Made by a program: the position numbers and the translations under genes. 64,000 nt of DNA from an uncultured Lachnospiraceae bacterium (GTDB lineage: Bacteria; Bacillota; Clostridia; Lachnospirales; Lachnospiraceae). Shown piece by piece: positions 1 through 8,106 of the stretch (position 1 is the stretch's first letter; each line of letters opens with the position of its first letter). The stretch lies in the NCBI GenBank assembly GCA_947363565.1, contig CANAPP010000004.1, positions 1-64,000 of the forward strand, read 5' to 3'. A model generated the notes under the pieces. The model had not been told where the DNA came from. It did no database searches and saw only the letters and a list, made by a program, of their open reading frames with translations.

Positions 1-923
1 TGCAGGAATCCAGCGATAACCTGTTCTTTAAGTCCGGGACGAGGACGAAGTCCACGATCAGCCAGATATTCAAGCGCTGGAAGATCCCCATGGGAAAGTA
101 TACCGGGCCGAACGTGAAGCACGGGAAGCAGGTGTATAAAAATAAGAAGTTAGGGACGCTGGTCCTGGAGATCCTTAAGGAAGCAAAAAAGAAAGGGGCT
201 GATGAGGCATTTATCCGGGCGGTAAAGGGAAAAGTGCAGGTGCTCTCCTATGGCAGTAATGAGGATGTGTATTGTTTCGGCGAGACGGACAATATGACCT
301 CTGCCTCCCATAAGATCACAACGGCGGGGATGGTCACCAGGGTAAAGGTCACCGGTGAGCAGAAGAATAACGGCCGCACCCCTGTCCAGGCGACCGTCGA
401 TGGTAAGACAAAATACGGTATCCGCCAGAAGATGTATACGAGGGGGAGCGATGAGAGCCTGAAAGAGGCGAAAAAGGCGGCGAAGGCCATCCTCCATGAG
501 GACGGGAAGCCGAAGGAGACCATAACCATAAAGACGGCGGATATCCCGGTCATCCGGAAAGGGGATATGGTGCATGTGACGATGACGACCGGCTCAGGAT
601 ATTACTGGGTGGTCGGCATCAGCCATGACTGCGACAGCATGACCATGGAGATGAACCTGAAAAAAGCGGAGCTTAAGGAGGATGACGATAAAAAATCTTC
701 CAAGGGCAAGAACAGCCAGCATAAAGTCGGGGATGTGGTGGAGTTTAAGGGCGGGAAGCATTATGTGTCCAGCGGGAAAGGGGCCAAAGGCTATAAGGTC
801 AGCGCCGGGAAGGCGAAGATCACAAAGACAAATAAGGGCAGCGCCCATCCCTGGCACCTGGTCACGAGGAACTGGAAGAAATCCCATGTGTACGGCTGGG
901 TGGATGACGGGACATTCAAATAA
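1..923 (+). CDS. Phage tail/baseplate hub protein, XkdQ-like (5' truncated by window edge)
   Basis: The reading frame is open from base 3, ahead of the first in-frame ATG at 90. The upstream codons encode a plausible continuation (NLFFKSGT...), so the gene starts outside the window and the ATG at 90 is internal. The visible 307 residues resemble the PBSX XkdQ family, related to the phage late-control D hub protein that forms the baseplate centre. The last 70 residues, after a Lys/Asp-rich linker (KEDDDKKSSKG), form a separate small beta domain with VGDVVEFKGG, GYKV, AHPWHL and VYGWVDDG, an SH3-like module seen at the end of such Clostridial hub proteins. It is followed after 32 bases by the DUF2577 gene, as in PBSX. 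Family assignment rests on motifs and gene order. Confidence 0.8.
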   Translation, partial: QESSDNLFFKSGTRTKSTISQIFKRWKIPMGKYTGPNVKHGKQVYKNKKLGTLVLEILKEAKKKGADEAFIRAVKGKVQVLSYGSNEDVYCFGETDNMTSASHKITTAGMVTRVKVTGEQKNNGRTPVQATVDGKTKYGIRQKMYTRGSDESLKEAKKAAKAILHEDGKPKETITIKTADIPVIRKGDMVHVTMTTGSGYYWVVGISHDCDSMTMEMNLKKAELKEDDDKKSSKGKNSQHKVGDVVEFKGGKHYVSSGKGAKGYKVSAGKAKITKTNKGSAHPWHLVTRNWKKSHVYGWVDDGTFK

Positions 924-955
924 TGTTTGTTTAGTATAGAACTGGAGGCGTAAGA

Positions 956-1300
956 ATGGAAGAGAATAATAACGGGATGCAGAATTTCGCCGCCGTGCTG
1001 GATAAGAGGATGTCAGAAAAATATATTCCGGATACAGTCCTGGACTTCGGGGAGATCACAAAATCCTATGAATTAAAGACGACGGATTACCCGGTACCTC
1101 TCCCGAAGGATGAATACCATGTCTGCCGGCAGCTCACCCTCGGGGAAAAGGATAGTATACTGTGCAGAGTCAGCGACGGGCATGAAGCTTACATCCCGGA
1201 GAAGATGCGGAAGCTGAAACCGGGAGACCGTGTGCTGGTTGCGTGGATAAGGAATGAGCCGGTAGTGATAGATATCGTGATCAGGGCAGATGAAATGTAA
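956..1300 (+). CDS. Phage protein of DUF2577 family (XkdR-like)
   Basis: A 114-residue protein, a length typical of DUF2577. It has an acidic N-terminus, a central strand-rich part, and a C-terminal KLKPGDRVLVAW segment followed by VVIDIV. It occupies the slot between the XkdQ-like hub and the DUF2634 protein, which is the position of XkdR in the defective phage PBSX, and is likely a small baseplate component. The start has a good ribosome site (GGAGG about 9 bases upstream). The biochemical role of this family is not established. Confidence 0.8.
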   Translation: MEENNNGMQNFAAVLDKRMSEKYIPDTVLDFGEITKSYELKTTDYPVPLPKDEYHVCRQLTLGEKDSILCRVSDGHEAYIPEKMRKLKPGDRVLVAWIRNEPVVIDIVIRADEM

Positions 1301-1365
1301 GGAGAAAAGGCAGCAATAAGCAATGGACAGTAAACGGTGAATTGAGAAGTGAGGAGGGATGGACA

Positions 1366-1827
1366 GTGGCAGCAGCCGAGGAGGAAAGGAGCCTGTTTCC
1401 GGTCTTTGATATCCCGGAGGTGGAGGAGGACGAAGAGGAATATGATACAGAGTTTAAGCCCTCTTTTGCCTGGGATATTGAAAAAGGGGATTTTGTGATA
1501 GATGCAAAGCATCAGGCTGTAAAAAGCGACGGGTACGAAGCGTATAAGATCTGGTGCTTCAAGGCGGTGCAGACGGAAAGGCTGTCCTGTCTTGCTTACG
1601 ATGACGACGACGGGACGGAGCTTGAGGATGCCTTGAAAGAAAGTGATGAAAATGCCGTGGAGCTGGCAGTGGCAAGGACGATACAGGAAGCGCTCATGGT
1701 GAACCCCCGGACGGAGGCTGTAGAGAAATTTGAGTTCGGGTGGGAACCGGGAGAATTAACTGTATCGTTTACAGTGATCCCGTCCCAGTGGGAAGAGTTT
1801 TCCATAAAGCTCGCACTGGACAGATAG
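1366..1827 (+). CDS. Phage baseplate wedge protein, DUF2634 family (XkdS-like)
   Basis: I place the start at GTG 1366: GAGGAGGG at 1351-1358 lies 7 bases upstream, and the protein then begins VAAAEEERSLFPVF, close to the usual short acidic N-terminus of the family. An upstream TTG at 1342 would put the ribosome site inside the gene. The product is 153 residues. It contains a DIEKGDFVID strand, the KIWCFKAVQTER segment and a C-terminal beta part, matching the gpW/gp25-like wedge proteins that link the hub to the baseplate J protein. It is followed directly by the baseplate J gene. Confidence 0.8.
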   Translation: MAAAEEERSLFPVFDIPEVEEDEEEYDTEFKPSFAWDIEKGDFVIDAKHQAVKSDGYEAYKIWCFKAVQTERLSCLAYDDDDGTELEDALKESDENAVELAVARTIQEALMVNPRTEAVEKFEFGWEPGELTVSFTVIPSQWEEFSIKLALDR

Positions 1828-1851
1828 GAAAACAGAGAGGAGGTGGAAGGG

Positions 1852-2970
1852 ATGCGGCCAGAATTTACTGATCCGGATTTTATCGAAGAGAGTGATCCGG
1901 AAATATTACACGAACGCATGATGGAGAACCTGCCGGAGAATATCAGCGATATGCCGGGGGATTTCGCCCATGACTTTACGATGCCCGCGGCCATCGAGAT
2001 CGCGCAGCTCATCCAGTTTAATCTGCAGCGCACGCTGATGATCGCATTTCCGGAATATGCCTGGGATGAATGGCTGGATCTTCACGGGGAGCAGGTACAT
2101 GTGACGAGGCATCCGGCCAAGTATGCAGCGGGCTATGTCGTGGTGACGGGGGACGCGGGGATACTTATCGAGCGTGGGACGGTGTTCTGCGTGCCGGCTG
2201 TAGATGACGGTGAGGCTATTGAGTTCGAAGCGTCGGAGGCAGTAGTGCTGACGGACGGGGAGACGGATGTTCCGGTCACTGCGGTAGAATCAGGGAACAT
2301 GTCAAACGTGTCGGCAAATGCCATCACGATCCTTGCCGTCCCCAGGCAGGGGATCCAGTCCGTGACGAATCCTGAGCCGATGATCGGGGGGACGGAGGAA
2401 GAGGACGATGATTCTTACTACGAGAGGATCCATGCGGAATATATGAATGCGATGTCCTATACGGGAAATGACGTCGATTATATCCGCTGGGCGAAAGAAG
2501 TGGTCGGGATCGGGGATTGTATCGTGGTACCGGCGTGGAACGGGCCGGGCACGGTCAAACTGGTGCTGACGGACGCCAACGGGATCCCGGCTAATGATGA
2601 GCTGACAAAAGCGGTGTATGACCATATCGTATCCCCGGGGGACCGGAGCAGGAGACTCCTGCCTACGGGATGCGCAGAGCTTACGGTCGAAGCGGCGAAA
2701 GCGCGGATGATCAGTTATACCTGTACCGGATTAGTCCTGGAGGATATTACTCTGGAAGAAGTGACAGAAGCGTTCAAGATGGCTGTCCGGGAAGTATATG
2801 CAGAGGCGAAAGGAACGGGGATCCTTCGGTACAATGATATCCGGCCGATGCTTGCGGACATCCGGGGTATCGAAGATTTTGAGGACTTCCTTGTAGAAGG
2901 CGGACATGCCAACATCGAGCTTGAGCCAAATGAATACGCGGATACGGGGACAGTCACATTCACCCAGTGA
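1852..2970 (+). CDS. Baseplate J-like protein (XkdT-like)
   Basis: This is a 372-residue protein. ATG 1852 is chosen because AGGAGG at 1838-1843 lies 8 bases upstream; a GTG at 1843 overlaps that site. Features typical of baseplate J proteins are an N-terminal ALIQFNLQ-type helix region, a beta segment with GTVFCVPA, the GGTEEEDDDSYYERI region around residue 180, SYTGNDVDYIRWAKEV, and VVPAWNGPGTVKLVL. The protein forms the baseplate wedge in contractile-tail phages such as Mu and PBSX. Acid runs (EEEDDD) and the DGETDVPVTA strand are as expected. Its presence indicates a contractile tail rather than a siphovirus tail. Confidence 0.9.
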   Translation: MRPEFTDPDFIEESDPEILHERMMENLPENISDMPGDFAHDFTMPAAIEIAQLIQFNLQRTLMIAFPEYAWDEWLDLHGEQVHVTRHPAKYAAGYVVVTGDAGILIERGTVFCVPAVDDGEAIEFEASEAVVLTDGETDVPVTAVESGNMSNVSANAITILAVPRQGIQSVTNPEPMIGGTEEEDDDSYYERIHAEYMNAMSYTGNDVDYIRWAKEVVGIGDCIVVPAWNGPGTVKLVLTDANGIPANDELTKAVYDHIVSPGDRSRRLLPTGCAELTVEAAKARMISYTCTGLVLEDITLEEVTEAFKMAVREVYAEAKGTGILRYNDIRPMLADIRGIEDFEDFLVEGGHANIELEPNEYADTGTVTFTQ

Positions 2971-2980
2971 GGAGGCGGAC

Positions 2981-3940
2981 ATGTTTGATTTAGAGAATTT
3001 TCCGGACAGCAGATCGGCAAAAGCGATGCTGTCTTATGTGACCCACGGGTGGTATGACAAGTCTTATATCGGCAAATGGCTTTATGAAGTCATGGGGATA
3101 GAGCTGGATGCGGCAGCAGGATATATTGAGACGCTCCCGGAGCAGTTATTCCCGGAGACAGCTACGTGGGGGCTTCGGTTCCACGAGGATAAATACGGGC
3201 TCCCGGTCAGGGAGGACCTCCCGGTGGAGGAACGGCGGATGCGGATTTTCCGGAAACGGGACCTGCGTTCGCCGATGACACCGAGCCGCATGGAAGAATA
3301 TCTGACCAACGCGGTCGGCATCGAAGCGCATGTTGCGGACTGTAACGACCCGGGGGAGCTTGGATATGTTCCTGAGCACCCGAATGTGTTCAAGGTGGTG
3401 TTCGTCACCGAGGAAACGCTTGACCCGCAGAAGATCCGGGATCTTCTGGCCGGGCTTAAGCAGTCGCATACCTCCTGCGTGATCAGCGACTGGGTGAAGG
3501 TAACCGTGGATCACCGGGAGCTTTGGAGGTTCCTGCTGAAAAATATAGACCTGCGGATGCGGATACCGTTCTTTAGTGCCATCATACCAGGCGGATCAAA
3601 GAATTACAACCCCAAAACAGGGCTGGCCGTGAAAGAGATCGGCATCACCGTTGAAGAGGGCATAGATTTCCCTGCCCTGTCAATAGGGACTGGCTGTCCT
3701 GTCCGGGAAGAGATGCGCTGCGTCCGCCCGTCCCACGGATTCGGTATTGACACATTGAAGCTCGTAGAGCCAGATACCAAGCTCCCGAAGCTTAAGACAG
3801 CGCTGTATTTCGACGGCCGGGAGGAAAGGATAGACGTCACCGTCTCCACCGTCAGGAGGAATTCCTGGCGCTTTGACGGGGAGGTCATCATGGATGGTTC
3901 AAGGTTATTTAATTCACTATTTGAAGAGGAGGTATTGTAA
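2981..3940 (+). CDS. Phage tail protein, YmfQ/DUF2313-like (XkdU-like)
   Basis: The start is ATG 2981, preceded by GAGGAGG about 5 bases upstream and lying 10 bases after the baseplate J stop. The product is 319 residues, longer than PBSX XkdU (about 190). The first 200 residues (GWYDKSYIGKWLYEVMG, WGLRFHEDKYG, PVEERRMRIFRKRDLRSP) match the family that joins baseplate to fibre. The remaining 120 residues hold an RIPFFSAIIPGG segment, a YNPKTGLAV strand and a FDGREERIDVTVSTVRR segment, which looks like an added beta domain. The next gene starts at the base after its stop codon. Confidence 0.8.
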   Translation: MFDLENFPDSRSAKAMLSYVTHGWYDKSYIGKWLYEVMGIELDAAAGYIETLPEQLFPETATWGLRFHEDKYGLPVREDLPVEERRMRIFRKRDLRSPMTPSRMEEYLTNAVGIEAHVADCNDPGELGYVPEHPNVFKVVFVTEETLDPQKIRDLLAGLKQSHTSCVISDWVKVTVDHRELWRFLLKNIDLRMRIPFFSAIIPGGSKNYNPKTGLAVKEIGITVEEGIDFPALSIGTGCPVREEMRCVRPSHGFGIDTLKLVEPDTKLPKLKTALYFDGREERIDVTVSTVRRNSWRFDGEVIMDGSRLFNSLFEEEVL

Positions 3941-4330
3941 ATGGCAAACAATAATGCGGTCATCACCCTGAAGGCAAGGGAGAACATGGTCAGGGCAAGG
4001 GCGGGTGAGCTGGTCACCATGCCGAAGATCGTCGGGATGGCCTTTGGCGACGGCGGGTGCGACGCTGAGGGCGAGGTGCTCGCGCCCACGGAAAGCCAGG
4101 GGACATTGAGGAATGAAACGCTCCGTAAGGAGATAGACGGATATACGTTCCTGTCCCAGACGACCTGCAGGTATGAGTGTACGCTCACGGAGTCCGAGCT
4201 GGCGGGAGGATATATCAGCGAGATCGGGCTTTATGATGAGAACGGGGATATCGTCTGTATCAAGTCCTTCCGGAAGAAGGGGAAGGATGACGACCTGGAG
4301 ATGACCTTTACGATCGACGACATTTTTTAG
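3941..4330 (+). CDS. Phage tail-fibre N-terminal/collar protein (DUF3751-like)
   Basis: A 129-residue protein abutting the upstream stop codon, with AGGAGG 9 bases before ATG. Motifs such as AITLKARENM-type N-terminus, AFGDGGCDAEG, the TFLSQTTCRYECTL strand, GGYISEIGLYDENGDIVCIKSF and KDDDLEMTFTI are those of the tail-collar fibre proteins found next to fibres in contractile-tail phages. It probably anchors the fibre encoded next to it to the baseplate. The GLYDENGD loop is characteristic of this group. Confidence 0.75.
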   Translation: MANNNAVITLKARENMVRARAGELVTMPKIVGMAFGDGGCDAEGEVLAPTESQGTLRNETLRKEIDGYTFLSQTTCRYECTLTESELAGGYISEIGLYDENGDIVCIKSFRKKGKDDDLEMTFTIDDIF

Positions 4331-4359
4331 ACGCTTGAGAACGGAAGGGGGGATACAGT

Positions 4360-5265
4360 ATGAAGGATTATACCACAGACAACCCGGTCTTTTCGGAGAG
4401 CATAAAGATCTTAGAGACCACGGATCCCGGGCATGCCGACAGAGTAAATGTAACGACGCAGCAGCTCCTTGAGAATACGCTTTTTCTGTATCAGGAGCTT
4501 AGGGAGCGGATAGAGGCGGTCCTGTCGGGGATAGCGTCCGACCTTGAAGCTTATTATACGTCAGAAGAGGTAGATGAAAAGATCGGCGTGATCCCGAAGT
4601 TCAAGATCGAGGTCGTGGATACACTTCCTGCATCTGAAATATCCGAGGCTACGGTATATCTGTTAAAGAGCGGTGCGGAGAGCCAGAACCTTTATACGGA
4701 ATATATCCGTGCAAATGGCGCGTGGGAGAAGCTTGGCACGCAGAAGGTAGACCTGTCGGGGTATTCGACGAAGGCGGATACGGTGAAGGGCGCGGCGATG
4801 AAGGATGCGAAGACCATCACCTTTACGAGGGGCGACGGGACAACCTTTGACATCACCGTGACCGGGACGACCTACGGGAATATGAAGGGGGCGACGGCCT
4901 CGGCGGCAGGAGGGGCAGGCTTAGTACCGGCACCGGCGGCAGGGGCAGCGAACCGTTACCTGCGCTGTGACGGCCAGTGGGGCGTGCCTCCGGATACAAA
5001 TACGACTTACGGGAATATGCGGGGAGCGACGGCTTCCGCAGCGGGGGCGGCAGGATTGGTGCCTGCACCTCCGGCCGGGGCGCAGGGGAAATTTTTCCGG
5101 GGTGACGGGACCTACCAGGCGATTGAAAACAGCGGCGTCCTGGCTTCGGCTACGGCACCGTCGAACACGAACCTTTTGTGGATAGACACGAGCAAGGGAG
5201 GGATCACGAAATATTATGATGCGAGTTCAAAGACATGGAAAACGACGGCGGCGGTCTGGGGGTGA
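4360..5265 (+). CDS. Phage tail fibre protein with two collagen-like/adhesin repeats
   Basis: A 301-residue protein. An N-terminal helical part (residues 1-70) precedes a segment with EVVDTLPASE and VYLLKSG, a beta module common in Clostridial phage fibres that reads out to WEKLGTQKVDLSGYSTK. Two imperfect repeats follow: TTYGNMKGATASAAGG / GLVPAPAAGA and TTYGNMRGATASAAGA / GLVPAPPAGA, about 50 residues apart. The C-terminal tryptophan-rich end (LLWIDTSKGG, SKTWKTTAAVWG) would form the tip or an attachment surface. The fibre is short for a receptor-binding protein. The Cys-rich gene follows after only 6 bases, so the two products may act together. Confidence 0.75.
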   Translation: MKDYTTDNPVFSESIKILETTDPGHADRVNVTTQQLLENTLFLYQELRERIEAVLSGIASDLEAYYTSEEVDEKIGVIPKFKIEVVDTLPASEISEATVYLLKSGAESQNLYTEYIRANGAWEKLGTQKVDLSGYSTKADTVKGAAMKDAKTITFTRGDGTTFDITVTGTTYGNMKGATASAAGGAGLVPAPAAGAANRYLRCDGQWGVPPDTNTTYGNMRGATASAAGAAGLVPAPPAGAQGKFFRGDGTYQAIENSGVLASATAPSNTNLLWIDTSKGGITKYYDASSKTWKTTAAVWG

Positions 5266-5271
5266 TATAGG

Positions 5272-6369
5272 ATGCTAACTGCTAGTCAGATAAACAGCTT
5301 AAAGGCCAGCGTGAAGGCGGAGATGGCCAGGAGGAGCGGTTACGGCTCCCTGGCGGAGTTCGCGGGCACGGCCTATGATTTTTTGGCGGTGCCGGCAGCA
5401 GGAGGGGTGATCAAAGCGGAGCACGGCCAGAAGACCGTGAACCTGATCTTAAAGGTCACGGATGTCAATAAACTAAAGAACGTCAACCAGGGGGATATCC
5501 TCCCGGATAAGCTGGATGCCAGCATACTGACCCACGTAAACACGCTGAAAAATGAATCCATGACGGGGAGCAAGTCGAGCTGCCGCGGGGCATGCACGGG
5601 GCTGTGCCTGGGGACATGTACTTCCGGATGCTCGGGGTGCTCAGGGTGTTCCGGGTGCGGAAGCAGTTGTTCCGGGAACTGTTATACCGGCTGTGCGGAT
5701 GGATGCGCGAGCGGGTGCACGAAGTCCTGCTCGGGGTGCAGCGGGTCATGCTCCAGTGGGTGCTCGGGGTACTGTGGGGGGTGCTATGGGAGCTGCGGCG
5801 GGTGTGATGGAAACTGTGGAAGCGGCTGCGGCGGATGCCAGGGCTGTAATGGCTGCGGGGGAGGCTGTGCTGCTGGCTGTGTGGGATGTAACACCGGTTG
5901 CGGTAACGGCTGTATGGGGAACTGTTATGGAGACTGCGAAGGAGGCGCTTATAGCAAATGCAATGGATGTGCCGGAAGCTGCTCCGCTGGCTGCGGGGGC
6001 TGTTCTGGCTGTGATGGCTGCGGGGGCTGCGGAAACGGATGTAACGTATGGTGCGGAAGTGGGTGCGGAAGTGGATGCAATAGTTGTTCAGGCGGCTGTA
6101 CCGGCTGTACTGGTTGTAATAGCTGTTCAGGCTGCAGCGGCACTTGCGGCGGGAATTGTTATACGGCATGTGCGGATGCATGTTCCTCTGTCTGCACGGC
6201 GTCAACCAGTGGGAGCTGCGGAAGCTCATGTTCTGCCGGCTGTTCTGGAAGCTGTGGAAACTCTTGTTCATCAAACTGCCAGAGCGGCTGCAAGAATAGC
6301 TGCTCGACCACCTGCTCATCGACCTGCTATTCCACCTGCACGAACCAGTGCTTCGGCAGTGCAAAATAA
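5272..6369 (+). CDS. Cys/Gly/Ser-repeat protein in the tail module, candidate radical SAM substrate
   Basis: A 365-residue protein in two parts. Residues 1-103 contain no cysteine and look like a folded domain or long leader ([30 protein letters not shown], then a helical stretch to [12 protein letters not shown]). From residue 104 to 360 I count 68 cysteines in 257 residues, spaced almost entirely C-x-x-C or C-x-x-x-C. The intervening residues are mainly Gly, Ser, Asn and Thr, with rare aromatics ([16 protein letters not shown]). The array opens with [13 protein letters not shown] and ends NQCFGSAK. It starts 6 bases after the tail-fibre stop and is followed by a small gene and a radical SAM/SPASM gene, which suggests post-translational modification of the cysteines or neighbouring residues. 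It is far too long for a usual RiPP precursor. Alternatives are a metal-binding or disulfide-rich fibre tip. No function is established from sequence alone. Confidence 0.85.
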   Translation: MLTASQINSLKASVKAEMARRSGYGSLAEFAGTAYDFLAVPAAGGVIKAEHGQKTVNLILKVTDVNKLKNVNQGDILPDKLDASILTHVNTLKNESMTGSKSSCRGACTGLCLGTCTSGCSGCSGCSGCGSSCSGNCYTGCADGCASGCTKSCSGCSGSCSSGCSGYCGGCYGSCGGCDGNCGSGCGGCQGCNGCGGGCAAGCVGCNTGCGNGCMGNCYGDCEGGAYSKCNGCAGSCSAGCGGCSGCDGCGGCGNGCNVWCGSGCGSGCNSCSGGCTGCTGCNSCSGCSGTCGGNCYTACADACSSVCTASTSGSCGSSCSAGCSGSCGNSCSSNCQSGCKNSCSTTCSSTCYSTCTNQCFGSAK

Positions 6370-6419
6370 TAATAGGTAACTCGGAAACAAAATAGATCAC
6401 AAAGAAAGGACGTAGTAAC

Positions 6420-6749
6420 ATGGAAAAGAAAGCAATGGAAAAGAAAGCAGTTGAGATCAAGGTAGAAAAAGGGATGCTGGAGACTCTGGAGGCCCGGTAT
6501 TATGATTACCGGGCGAAGCAGGACATCATCAATTCGGTGTTCGACCTGCACAAATTTGACAATGATGCGTTAGTAGTCAGCAGCGCCCCGTTCAGGGCTT
6601 TTGAGAAGGCATTTGCCGAGGCGAAGGTAAAATATGATGCGGCGATGGATATGGTCCGGGATACATATATCCCGCAGGATTTACGGGAAGCCGGCTGCAG
6701 GTGGGAAGTGGATTTCGACGAGGGTAAGCTTATCGTGACACCGGTGTAG
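6420..6749 (+). CDS. Small protein between Cys-repeat substrate and radical SAM maturase
   Basis: A 109-residue, highly charged, mostly helical protein that I do not recognise with certainty. It opens with a repeated MEKKAMEKKA, then has a KGMLETLEARYYDYRAKQD helix, a central SSAPFRAFEKAFAEAKVKYDAA helix, and a C-terminal beta end (GCRWEVDFDEGKLIVTPV). AAAGGA lies about 10 bases before ATG 6420; ATG 6435 is a possible second start. The maturase start lies 16 bases after its stop, so the genes are likely co-transcribed. Small accessory proteins next to Cys-repeat targets of radical SAM enzymes are known, and a substrate-recognition or chaperone role fits, but that is inference. Confidence 0.7.
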   Translation: MEKKAMEKKAVEIKVEKGMLETLEARYYDYRAKQDIINSVFDLHKFDNDALVVSSAPFRAFEKAFAEAKVKYDAAMDMVRDTYIPQDLREAGCRWEVDFDEGKLIVTPV

Positions 6750-6765
6750 AGGGCAGGTGATCAGT

Positions 6766-8106
6766 ATGGCGAAACGACGGTTTGAACAATTTGGCGATAA
6801 GATGGTCAGGCTCTTCCCAGAGCTGCATCCTTTTCCTGAGGACGGGGACAAAAGGGTATTGACGAAAACGGTAACGTTCCAGGTCACGGACGACTGCAAC
6901 CTGGCTTGTAAATATTGCTACCAGATCAACAAGGGAAAGCGCAGGATGTCACTGGAGACGGCAAAGAAGTTCGTGGATATGCTCCTTGACGCCACGCCGG
7001 AGAACAACAGCTATATCAACCCGGTAAACTCCCCGTTTTTGGTCATCGAGTTTATCGGCGGGGAGCCGTTCTTGGGGATAGGACTTATTGACCAGATCAT
7101 GGATTATTTTGTGGGGCAGGCATTTGAGCGGATGCATCCCTGGGCTACGCGGTACTGCGTGAGTATCTGCAGCAACGGTGTGCTCTACTTTGAGGAGGCC
7201 GTGCAGAGATTTTTGAATAAGCATCGTAACCACATGTCCCTGTCGGTGACGATCGACGGGAATAAGGAGCTTCACGATTCGTGCCGGGTGTTCCCGGACG
7301 GGAGCCCGAGCTATGACATCGCCGTGGCCGCGGCGAAGGGCTGGATGGACCGGGGAGGGTACATGGGGAGCAAGATCACCATCGCTCCCGGGAACATCAC
7401 TTACCTGTATGCGGCGCTGACCCATATGGTGGAGCTTGGCTACACGGAGATCAATGCAAACTGCGTGTATGAGAAGGGCTGGACACTTACCCACGCGCAG
7501 GAATTATACCGGCAGATGAAGCAGTTTGCGGATTACCTGCTGGAAAATGACCTGGACAACATTTACTGCTCTTTGTTCGAGGAGAATTTCTTTAAGCCGA
7601 AGCTGGAAGGGGACGACCAGAACTGGTGCGGAGGGACGGGGGCTATGCTCTCCTGCGACCCGGACGGGTATCTGTACCCGTGCATCCGGTATATGGAGAG
7701 CAGCCTGGGAAAAGACCAGGAGCCGGTACGCATCGGCCATGTGGATACGGGGCTGGTGACGACGGAGGAGGAGAAAGAAACGGTGCGGTGTCTTAACTGC
7801 ATCACCAGGCGGACCCAGAGCACAGATGAGTGCTATTACTGCCCGGTCGCCGAGGGGTGTTCCTGGTGCAGTGCCTATAATTACCAGGAGTTCGGGACGG
7901 CGGACAGGCGCGCGACGTATATCTGTGAGATGCATAAGGCCAGGAGCCTGGCGAATGTGTATTTCTGGAATAAATGGTACGGGAAGACGGGCACGCCGCA
8001 GAAGTTCAAGATGCACTGCCCGAAGGAGTGGGCGCTGCCGATCATTGGTGAAGGGGAGTATGAGTTTTTATTAAAGATTTCAGGAGGTATTGAGGATGAG
8101 GATTAG
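6766..8106 (+). CDS. Radical SAM/SPASM peptide maturase
   Basis: A 446-residue enzyme. ATG 6766 is chosen over GTG 6757 because AGGTG at 6755-6759 then serves as ribosome site. The radical SAM cluster motif CNLACKYC lies at residues 44-51 (C44, C48, C51), followed by the SAM-binding GGEP at 98-101 and an SVTIDG strand near 160. The C-terminal SPASM/twitch region has cysteines at 288, 297, 306, 342, 345, 356, 359, 365, 368 and 387 (SCDPDGYLYPC, CLNC, ECYYCPVAEGCSWC), enough for two auxiliary iron-sulfur clusters. Such enzymes install thioether, C-C or epimer modifications in ribosomally made peptides. The Cys-repeat protein two genes upstream is the obvious candidate substrate. I recall an NCBI family named radical SAM peptide maturase with CXXX-repeat targets, which this resembles; membership cannot be tested here. 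Confidence 0.9.
   Translation: MAKRRFEQFGDKMVRLFPELHPFPEDGDKRVLTKTVTFQVTDDCNLACKYCYQINKGKRRMSLETAKKFVDMLLDATPENNSYINPVNSPFLVIEFIGGEPFLGIGLIDQIMDYFVGQAFERMHPWATRYCVSICSNGVLYFEEAVQRFLNKHRNHMSLSVTIDGNKELHDSCRVFPDGSPSYDIAVAAAKGWMDRGGYMGSKITIAPGNITYLYAALTHMVELGYTEINANCVYEKGWTLTHAQELYRQMKQFADYLLENDLDNIYCSLFEENFFKPKLEGDDQNWCGGTGAMLSCDPDGYLYPCIRYMESSLGKDQEPVRIGHVDTGLVTTEEEKETVRCLNCITRRTQSTDECYYCPVAEGCSWCSAYNYQEFGTADRRATYICEMHKARSLANVYFWNKWYGKTGTPQKFKMHCPKEWALPIIGEGEYEFLLKISGGIEDED

Noticed and set aside
90-923. ATG 90 as the true start of the XkdQ-like gene
   Set aside because: The frame stays open to the window edge and the upstream codons match the family, so ATG 90 is internal.
5560-6360. CRISPR array or tandem DNA repeat in the Cys-rich region
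   Set aside because: The repetition is at codon level with 9-12 base steps and variable residues; there are no spacers of constant length.
5483-6460. Long opposite-strand and shifted-frame reading frames over the Cys-repeat gene (for example 5483-6460 minus and 5693-6379 plus)
   Set aside because: They are by-products of the repetitive TGY-GGN codons; composition is odd (His/Ser/Arg or Ala runs), no ribosome site is seen, and the Cys frame has a proper start right after the fibre gene.
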